Source: an uncultured Alphaproteobacteria bacterium (lineage in GTDB: Bacteria > Pseudomonadota > Alphaproteobacteria > Rs-D84). Taken from it: 5,117 bases of DNA. A program made the translations under genes and the position numbers. This document shows positions 1 to 5,117 of the stretch, in pieces. The stretch is from assembly GCA_947589625.1 (NCBI GenBank), contig CANQCM010000068.1:1-5117 (forward strand), given 5' to 3'. The notes under the pieces are model-generated. The model was not told the origin of the DNA. It worked only from the letters and a program-made list of their open reading frames with translations, and did no database searches. How positions within the stretch are numbered: position 1 is the stretch's first letter; each line of letters starts with the position of its first letter.

Positions 1-1494
1 GATTACATCACTGTCGTCTTCGGGCAGGATTGTAATAACATTTTCTGAAATATGTGTTTGTGGCGCTGATAAATTTGCGCCAAATGTTTTCATTGTGTAT
101 TTGCTGCGAAAACGTTCTGGGATTTTTACATAATCGTTTGGATTTACCCCACTGGTTTCCAGTGCCATTGGTCGTGCGTCTGATATGCGGCGCGCGTCAA
201 GATTATAAATTGGAATCATAAAGTTTTCTGCGGCATTTCGCACTGTTTTTGGTGTCCCAGACCCGTCCAGTTGCACAATGCGTAATGCGCGTTCACTGAC
301 CCCAGATGGGCGCAATCTGAACAGACCGTCAATGCCGATATAGCCACTGGGGTCCAGTAAATATGCCGCATGATCTTTCTGGGAATATATCATGCCCATT
401 GCCATATTGATTGCGTCATAGCCAAATGTTGCCAAGTGTGATGGCGTGGTGTCGTAAATCATTTGATATATATTTGCAAATTCAGCCGATGATTCTGGCA
501 AAGCTGCATATTTTGCGCCAGCCATTGTGAAATCGTTGGTGATGTCTGAACCGTCCCACATTGGTGTGCCATAGAATTTTGCATCGCGCGCGCCAACGCC
601 GTAATAGCGCAAGAAAGACGCCAGTGTTTCTGTGTCGTCCCCGTTGCCCAAGAATAAAACAGCGCCATAGGGCAGGTCGCCCATTGTTTCTGATTTTGAT
701 AATTTATCCAGTTGTATTGAAATACTTGATTTTTCAATTGCGGTTAGTGTTTCGTTCGTCAAAATGTCAGACAATACGGCGCGCGCGCGGTTATTTGCGG
801 CTGTGCGTGCGGTGTTCATAGACGCGTCAATTGCCGCGTTTTTGATTGATTCTGAATCATTTTCATTATAGTAAAAAATGCCCCGAATATTTATGTCGTT
901 GATGTCGCCTGATTCGCGCGCTGCGCCAGCCATAAGTCTGCCAGACGGGGTATTTGGCGCAATGATTATATAATCGGAAATTTTGTCTGATTTCATTTCG
1001 CGCATGATTTCTTCTATACCATTGGTGGGCATTAATGCCATTGTCATAACCCCATTGCCGATTGCGTCTGCGTCAGATGTGAAAGACAAAACGGGCAATG
1101 TTTCAGGTTTGGTCGCGCGCAATAATTTTGCGTCTGGCGCAAAGACGGGCCCAATTATAATGTCTGGATTTGTTGCCAACGCGGTAGATATTGCGTCTGA
1201 ATTATTTTGGGCGGTGTCATAAAACGCAACAGATAAATTTTGCGGTGCGCGCTGTAATACCGATGTTTCAATAGATGTCTGAATTGTGCGCCCAATGTTA
1301 GCATTGTCCCCAGACAACGGCAACAGCACCGCGATATTATGTGTCGTTGTGTCTGCCACAGGCGTGCCGTACATCATTGTTGATGGCGCACCTGTTGGCG
1401 CGTCGCCATATTCGCCGTACCAGTCGTTGTGCGTTGTGGTGCAGGCTGCAATTACGAAAAGTGATAAAATGCTAAAAAATATATTCTTATACAT
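1..1494 (-). CDS. Penicillin-binding protein activator (LpoA/LppC-like lipoprotein), C-terminus cut by window edge
   Basis: The frame is open from the ATG at 1494 down to position 1 (498 codons, no stop), so the 3' end lies outside the window. The N-terminus is a lipoprotein signal: a hydrophobic stretch from about residue 5 to 17, then the lipobox IAAC with the lipidated Cys at residue 18. A polar linker (about 19-50) leads to a type-1 periplasmic-binding-protein fold opening with AVLLPLSG (55-62). Later motifs typical of the alphaproteobacterial family are IIGPVFAP, PVLSFTSD, ATFGYDAIN and GIDGLFRLRPSG. In this family the fold binds and stimulates bifunctional penicillin-binding proteins; that role is inferred here from similarity. 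The usual domain seems to end near F425, leaving an atypical tail of at least 73 residues. An in-frame ATG at 1506 is a possible alternative start, but a weak GGA 7 nt upstream favours 1494. It is divergent from rsmI, a common arrangement. Asp codons are mostly GAC, unlike the plus-strand genes. A generic branched-chain amino-acid binding protein is less likely, given the lipobox and context. Confidence 0.85.
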   Translation of the reverse strand, partial: MYKNIFFSILSLFVIAACTTTHNDWYGEYGDAPTGAPSTMMYGTPVADTTTHNIAVLLPLSGDNANIGRTIQTSIETSVLQRAPQNLSVAFYDTAQNNSDAISTALATNPDIIIGPVFAPDAKLLRATKPETLPVLSFTSDADAIGNGVMTMALMPTNGIEEIMREMKSDKISDYIIIAPNTPSGRLMAGAARESGDINDINIRGIFYYNENDSESIKNAAIDASMNTARTAANNRARAVLSDILTNETLTAIEKSSISIQLDKLSKSETMGDLPYGAVLFLGNGDDTETLASFLRYYGVGARDAKFYGTPMWDGSDITNDFTMAGAKYAALPESSAEFANIYQMIYDTTPSHLATFGYDAINMAMGMIYSQKDHAAYLLDPSGYIGIDGLFRLRPSGVSERALRIVQLDGSGTPKTVRNAAENFMIPIYNLDARRISDARPMALETSGVNPNDYVKIPERFRSKYTMKTFGANLSAPQTHISENVITILPEDDSDVI

Positions 1495-1521
1495 TGAAAA
1501 ATCCATTTATTTTTGTATTAT
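1494..1521 (+). promoter_or_regulatory. Candidate sigma70-type promoter for the rsmI-engB-addB operon
   Basis: TTGAAA (1494-1499) is followed after 16 nt by TATTAT (1516-1521). Transcription would start near 1528, leaving a short leader that contains the rsmI ribosome binding site. The -35 box touches the start codon of the divergent gene, so the two promoters would overlap within about 55 bp. The call rests on consensus similarity only; other AT-rich hexamers such as TATAAA at 1527-1532 are possible -10 elements. Confidence 0.4.
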
Positions 1522-1548
1522 TCTACTATAAAAGGATTTCAAATGCAA
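1520..1548 (-). promoter_or_regulatory. Candidate sigma70-type promoter for the LpoA-like gene
   Basis: Read on the minus strand, TTGCAT (1548-1543) is followed after 17 nt by TAGAAT (1525-1520). Transcription would start near 1513, giving a leader of about 20 nt before the ATG at 1494. The -35 element would sit on the first two codons of rsmI. The call rests on consensus similarity and position only. Confidence 0.35.
1531..1536 (+). promoter_or_regulatory. Ribosome binding site of rsmI (decides the start)
   Basis: AAAGGA lies 6 nt before the ATG at 1543. This fixes the start there rather than at the upstream in-frame TTG at 1513, whose ten extra residues do not belong to the RsmI family N-terminus. 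Confidence 0.8.
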
Positions 1549-2343
1549 TCAGGGCTTTATATTGTTGGCACGCCAATTGGAAATTTGTCGGATATGTCGC
1601 CACGCGCGATTGATGTCCTGCGCGGTGTTGATTTGATTGCCGCCGAAGATACGCGCGTGTTTGGCAAATTGGCAACGCATTTTGATATAAAAACACCGCG
1701 CGTTTCGTGTCATGAACATAATGAACGCGATGTTGTGCCAGAACTGATTAAAAAATTGCAATCAGGGATGTCTATTGCGGCGGTGTCTGATGCAGGTATG
1801 CCGTCTATCAGCGACCCTGGGTTTCGCCTTGTACGGGCGGTGCGTGATGTGGGCATAGATGTGTTTGTGGTGCCTGGGCCTGTGGCGGCAATTTCTGCAT
1901 TGGTGTTGTCAGGATTTCCGACAGACAGATTTACTTTCTGTGGTTTTTTTGATGAAAAAAAATTGCGCGATGATAATAAAATTCGCCATACAATAATTTA
2001 TTACGAAAGTCCTAATCGCATAATGGCAACAATCGCTGCCATGGCGCGCATTATGCCCGAACGTCAAATTGCAATCGTACGCGAAATTACAAAAATTCAT
2101 GAACAGGCAATAATTGGCTATCCTGCGGATTTAATAAACATTACACCACCGCGCGGCGAAATTGTAATTGTGGTTGCGCCCGCCCCAGAACATAAAATGT
2201 CAGACGATGAAATCAGCCAAATTGTAAATGATATCGCGTCTAAATCTGTAAAGTCTGCGGCGGCGGATTTAGCGGCACGCACAGGGATTTCTAAAAAAGA
2301 AGCATATCGGCGAATACTTGACCAAGAGGCGTCTGATGATTAA
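1543..2343 (+). CDS. rsmI: 16S rRNA (cytidine(1402)-2'-O)-methyltransferase RsmI
   Basis: This 266-residue cytoplasmic enzyme is expected to transfer a methyl group from S-adenosylmethionine to the ribose of C1402 in the 30S decoding centre. It is a tetrapyrrole-methylase-fold protein, and the family landmarks appear in order: GTPIGNL (9-15), DLIAAEDTR (30-38), CHEHNE (56-61), VSDAGMPSISDPG (81-93), VPGPVAAISAL (110-120), GFPTDRF (124-130), YYESPNR (153-159), VREITKIHE (179-187) and RGEIVIVV (204-211). Residues 235-260 form the small C-terminal helix-turn-helix of the family. Two oddities: the usual SDAGTP reads SDAGMP, and the segment between GFF (134-136) and YYESP is several residues shorter than usual. 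Length is slightly below the usual 275-300. It is the first gene of a plus-strand operon; its last 8 nt overlap engB, which suggests translational coupling. Identification is secure. Confidence 0.97.
   Translation: MQSGLYIVGTPIGNLSDMSPRAIDVLRGVDLIAAEDTRVFGKLATHFDIKTPRVSCHEHNERDVVPELIKKLQSGMSIAAVSDAGMPSISDPGFRLVRAVRDVGIDVFVVPGPVAAISALVLSGFPTDRFTFCGFFDEKKLRDDNKIRHTIIYYESPNRIMATIAAMARIMPERQIAIVREITKIHEQAIIGYPADLINITPPRGEIVIVVAPAPEHKMSDDEISQIVNDIASKSVKSAAADLAARTGISKKEAYRRILDQEASDD
2324..2329 (+). promoter_or_regulatory. Ribosome binding site of engB inside the rsmI end
   Basis: AAGAGG sits 6 nt before the ATG at 2336, within the last codons of rsmI. It supports that ATG over the in-frame TTG at 2318, which would start ahead of the binding site and add six residues not seen in the family. 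Confidence 0.75.
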
Positions 2344-2890
2344 ATTTGTCGGTTCTTTTGCACGCGTCGCAGATTTGCCAAATACGCAATTTCCAGAATA
2401 TGCGTTTGTTGGGCGCAGTAATGTTGGTAAATCGTCTTTGATAAATGCGGTTGTCGGTGCGCCTATTGCGCGTACATCAAATACCCCAGGGCGTACACAG
2501 GCATTGAATCTGTTTAATGTTGATGACCGCGCAATGATTGTTGATTTGCCAGGCTATGGCTATGCGCGTGTTTCACGCAGTGACGCAATGCAATGGTTAC
2601 GGCGACTGCAAGAATATTTGACTACGCGGCGACAACTACGGCGGTTATATATATTGATTGATTCGCGAATTGGTGCGCGTGATTCTGATTTAGATATGAT
2701 GGATTTTTGTGATGCGCATGGCATACCTTATCAGGTTGTTTTTACCAAGATTGATAAACGCGTGCGCGAAAAAAATCAGGCAGAAATTTCACATTTATCA
2801 CATGGTGCAATGGTGGAACAAATATTATATACTTCAGCCGAGAAAAAAACAGGTCTGACAGAAATAAGGGCGACAATTGGCATTAAATAA
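2336..2890 (+). CDS. engB: Ribosome-biogenesis GTPase EngB (YihA/YsxC)
   Basis: This 184-residue TRAFAC-class GTPase is needed for late assembly of the 50S ribosomal subunit. All GTP-binding motifs are present: G1 P-loop GRSNVGKS (26-33), the G2 region SNTPGRTQ (48-55), G3 DLPGYG (70-75), G4 TKID (137-140) and G5 TSA (166-168). The YihA signatures YAFVGRSNVGKSSLIN and VDLPGYGYARVS are nearly canonical. The length is slightly below the usual 195-215 because both ends are short; the N-terminus begins only about 20 residues before the first beta strand (YAFVGRSN). The start codon overlaps the rsmI stop by 8 nt, and the last 14 nt overlap the proposed addB start, so the three genes are probably translated from one message. 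In most alphaproteobacteria engB lies beside yidC and argB, so this location is unusual. Identification is secure. Confidence 0.97.
   Translation: MIKFVGSFARVADLPNTQFPEYAFVGRSNVGKSSLINAVVGAPIARTSNTPGRTQALNLFNVDDRAMIVDLPGYGYARVSRSDAMQWLRRLQEYLTTRRQLRRLYILIDSRIGARDSDLDMMDFCDAHGIPYQVVFTKIDKRVREKNQAEISHLSHGAMVEQILYTSAEKKTGLTEIRATIGIK
2866..2870 (+). promoter_or_regulatory. Ribosome binding site of addB inside the engB end
   Basis: AAGGG lies 6 nt upstream of the TTG at 2877. No comparable site precedes the first ATG of the frame at 2922, so this motif is the main sequence evidence for a TTG start. Confidence 0.6.
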
Positions 2891-5117
2891 AAATATTTTT
2901 TATGCGACAAATCCTGCGCGTATGGCTGACGCATTGTGGCGCGTTATTTCCGATGCAAATGTTTGTTTGCAAAATGTGCTGATATTTTTGCCATCGCGCC
3001 GTGCGGTCAGAACTGTGGAAAAAATGATTGCAGAAAAAATGGGTGGTGCAACTGTGTTGCCGCATCTTGTACCACTGGGTGCCGAGGTTGATGATATTGA
3101 CGCAGAATCAGATGCGTCAGACGATGTTATTTCAAATATGTCGCGCGTTATAATGTTGGCAAAATTATTGTCGGCAGATGCCAGTATTGGAAATATTAAA
3201 TCTGCGTTGCCTGTTGCAACTGATTTAGTTCGTATGTCTGATTATCTGGAAAATGAAGGCGTCAATGTCGCAGAAATAAATTGGTCAGAATTGGTTGATG
3301 AAAAATATGCGGCACATTTTCAGCGCAAGGCAACATTGTTAAATATATTATCGCGCGCAATGGCAATGTATTCTGATGGGCGCATAACAAGTACTGCAAA
3401 ACGCAATGCAGATATTCGCGCGTGGCGTGCGGTGCTGGATAAATATGATTTAGTTATTGTGTGTGCGTCAACTGCCAGTGTGCCAGCAACCGCGGATTTA
3501 ATGGCAGAAGTTGCCACACGCGAAAACGGGCGAATAATTTTGTCTGGGAAAATTTCTGGCGATGATTCAGATTTAGAACTGGACACACACCCTTATCATT
3601 CAGAATATAAATTTTTAACCAGAATGGGTGTCAGTATCAATGATGTTATTCCGATTGATGTTGGTGCGTCTGCGATTTATTTTATGAATATGGCGTTTGG
3701 AAATTCAGGCGCACATCAAGAAAACAATAATGCGATTTCGCATTGTCATTTAATAAATTGTCCGCGCGAAAGTATCGAGGCCGCTTGTGTTGCTGAAATT
3801 GCCACGCGTGCGATTCAAGATAAAAAATCTGTGTTGGTAATAACGCCAGACGCTGCGGGAAATCAGCGTATTGCGACAGAATTTACGCGCCGTGGAATTT
3901 TGGCAGATTTTTCAGGCGCAACTTCGGGTGGCATGACAAAAATAGGGCGCGCAATATTAAACTTGTTTGACGGTTGGATTGAACAATTTGACGATAATAC
4001 TTTTCATCGTCTGTATGCAGAATCTGGCAATGATATTTTTGAAATGATTGTGCGATTGATTGATTCAAATGAATTTGAGTTTGCACCAAGGTTTGATTAT
4101 GCATCTGATGAATCTGTGCAAGTTATGGAATCTATAAAAAACTTATCAGCATGTATTGCCGCCGCAGAAATTCGCCCCACAACCGAAGATATGCGCGCGA
4201 TGTTGGCATACGCAATTTCATCGGTACAGATTCGCGCAAATATGAACCCAGATGCATCAGTGGTTGTGTTGGGTACGATTGAATCGCGTATGCAGACCGC
4301 AGATGTTGTTATTCTGACGGGGTTAAATGAAAATATGTTTCCTGCATGCGGTTATGAAAACGCATGGTTGCCGCGCGACACCGCCCGTAAAATAGGATTA
4401 CCACCGCCAGAACACAAGGTTTCTTTGATGGCGCTGGATTTTATGAATTTATCATGTGCGCCAAATGTTTATTGGTTGCGCAGTACTAATTCAGGTAGCG
4501 TTCAAACATCTGAATCGCGATTCTTGTCGCGTGTCCAAGTTATTTCAGGCGATTTACCCAAAATCGCGCAAGGCGAAATTTTAAGTGCCGTGTTGGCGCG
4601 TGATAATATTGCGTCAAATCCGCTGGATTATACGCCGCCTGTGCCGCCGCGCGATTGGTCAGATGTTTATGTAACAGAATTGGAATTATTGATACATAAC
4701 CCGTATGCATTTTATGCAAAACATATTTTGAAATTAAAACCAATAAAAGATTATTGGGTTGGTGCCGATCCGCGCGATTTTGGTAATATTGTGCATGATG
4801 TTCTAGAAAATGTGCAACAATATACTGTGCCTGATTTGATTGCAGAACTGGATTCGCGTGCGCGGGACAAGGTAAATGAAAACAGCATTATATATCATTT
4901 CTGGCATAATCGTTTTGTTGAAATTGCGCCGTTTGTTATTGATGAAATAAAACGCGTGCCAAATTCATATTCAGAAATAAATGGCGCAGTTGAAATTGCA
5001 GGGCGGCGCGTTCGCGCACGCGCAGACAGAATCTGGGACGGCGGTGTTTTAGATATAAAAACAGGTGCGGCGCCATCTGCAAAACAATTGGAATTGGGCA
5101 ATATGCCACAGTTACCA
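2877..5117 (+). CDS. addB: Double-strand-break repair protein AddB (alphaproteobacterial type), C-terminus cut by window edge
   Basis: This is 747 codons with no stop; the end lies beyond the window. AddB pairs with AddA to resect broken DNA ends for RecA-dependent repair, and its C-terminal nuclease cuts one strand. The N-terminus carries FLPSRRA (37-43) and LPHLVPLG (61-68), matching alphaproteobacterial AddB. No Walker A motif is visible, as expected for this type, so the helicase-like part is probably structural. LTGLNENMFP (480-489) and the following LPPPE region are further landmarks. NPYAFYAKHIL (from 608) opens the RecB-like PD-(D/E)XK nuclease, with H640 in GNIVHDVLE, D717 in ADR, and D726/K728 in LDIKTG. 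The last residues, PQLP, match the family text just after this motif, so perhaps 100-130 residues are missing. The TTG start is chosen because family similarity begins at NIFYA (residues 6-10), upstream of the ATG at 2922, and because AAGGG stands 6 nt before it. The protein seems compact: alphaproteobacterial AddB is usually about 1000 residues. addA would be expected downstream. Confidence 0.93.
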   Translation, partial: MALNKNIFYATNPARMADALWRVISDANVCLQNVLIFLPSRRAVRTVEKMIAEKMGGATVLPHLVPLGAEVDDIDAESDASDDVISNMSRVIMLAKLLSADASIGNIKSALPVATDLVRMSDYLENEGVNVAEINWSELVDEKYAAHFQRKATLLNILSRAMAMYSDGRITSTAKRNADIRAWRAVLDKYDLVIVCASTASVPATADLMAEVATRENGRIILSGKISGDDSDLELDTHPYHSEYKFLTRMGVSINDVIPIDVGASAIYFMNMAFGNSGAHQENNNAISHCHLINCPRESIEAACVAEIATRAIQDKKSVLVITPDAAGNQRIATEFTRRGILADFSGATSGGMTKIGRAILNLFDGWIEQFDDNTFHRLYAESGNDIFEMIVRLIDSNEFEFAPRFDYASDESVQVMESIKNLSACIAAAEIRPTTEDMRAMLAYAISSVQIRANMNPDASVVVLGTIESRMQTADVVILTGLNENMFPACGYENAWLPRDTARKIGLPPPEHKVSLMALDFMNLSCAPNVYWLRSTNSGSVQTSESRFLSRVQVISGDLPKIAQGEILSAVLARDNIASNPLDYTPPVPPRDWSDVYVTELELLIHNPYAFYAKHILKLKPIKDYWVGADPRDFGNIVHDVLENVQQYTVPDLIAELDSRARDKVNENSIIYHFWHNRFVEIAPFVIDEIKRVPNSYSEINGAVEIAGRRVRARADRIWDGGVLDIKTGAAPSAKQLELGNMPQLP

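Noticed and set aside
459..1531. Short open frames opposite or out of frame with the lipoprotein gene (459-737 minus; 561-821, 983-1222 and 1286-1531 plus)
   Set aside because: They lie wholly or almost wholly within a long minus-strand frame with a clear signal peptide and family motifs, and they show no recognisable protein features.
1513..1542. Upstream TTG start for rsmI
   Set aside because: The site overlaps the candidate -10 box, adds ten residues foreign to the family, and the AAAGGA site points to the ATG at 1543.
1549..2100. Minus-strand open frames opposite rsmI
   Set aside because: They are shadows of the strongly conserved rsmI frame, with no domain-like sequence of their own.
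2891..2921. AT-rich stretch after the engB stop as a terminator or intergenic promoter
   Set aside because: There is no GC-rich stem before the T run, and the stretch codes for the conserved AddB N-terminus.
2883..5101. Minus-strand open frames of 60-88 codons opposite addB
   Set aside because: addB is continuous and recognisable along its whole length; these frames are antisense by-products.
1..5117. GTCTGA/TCAGAC repeated about 12 times, resembling the core of a Neisseria DNA uptake sequence
   Set aside because: Flanking bases vary, most copies are Ser-Asp or neighbouring codon pairs in frame, and the enrichment is modest. No extended conserved word was seen.
1..5117. Possible UGA recoding to Trp
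   Set aside because: No in-frame TGA was seen in any of the four genes, Trp is TGG throughout, and both complete genes end in TAA, so the window gives no evidence either way.
1..5117. CRISPR arrays, tRNA or rRNA genes, insertion sequences, defence or toxin genes
   Set aside because: No spaced repeats, cloverleaf sequences, transposase motifs or inverted termini were seen; the window is filled by four housekeeping genes.

Overview
The window looks like ordinary chromosomal housekeeping DNA from a low-to-mid GC (about 40-45% by eye) Gram-negative bacterium, most likely an alphaproteobacterium. The evidence for this is an AddB of the alphaproteobacterial type (no Walker A at its N-terminus, C-terminal RecB-like nuclease) and an LpoA-like lipoprotein gene divergent from rsmI, an arrangement familiar in that class. 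I cannot place it below class level. The AT-richness and compact genes would suit one of the uncultured or host-associated lineages, but that is inference.

Layout: positions 1-1494 hold a minus-strand gene, truncated by the left edge, for a lipoprotein with a periplasmic-binding-protein-like fold (penicillin-binding protein activator, LpoA/LppC-like). A 48-bp divergent intergenic region follows, with plausible overlapping promoters for both directions. A tightly packed plus-strand operon then runs to the right edge: rsmI (1543-2343, 16S rRNA C1402 2'-O-methyltransferase), engB (2336-2890, ribosome-assembly GTPase, overlapping rsmI by 8 nt) and addB (2877-5117, truncated by the right edge, overlapping engB by 14 nt and apparently starting at TTG). 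All three plus-strand starts are supported by Shine-Dalgarno-like sequences 6 nt upstream. No RNA genes, mobile elements, CRISPR arrays, terminators or gene-free stretches over 300 bases were seen.

rsmI and engB both serve ribosome maturation. addB encodes the partner subunit of the AddAB helicase-nuclease for double-strand-break repair. The lipoprotein is thought to act in periplasmic peptidoglycan synthesis. The operon therefore joins unrelated housekeeping functions.

No new system is evident. The most notable signals are compositional and organisational: near-absence of GATC (2 sites, despite roughly 130 GAT trinucleotides and about 20 GANTC sites), opposite Asp codon preference on the two strands, and an unusual junction of three loci that are normally apart in alphaproteobacteria.
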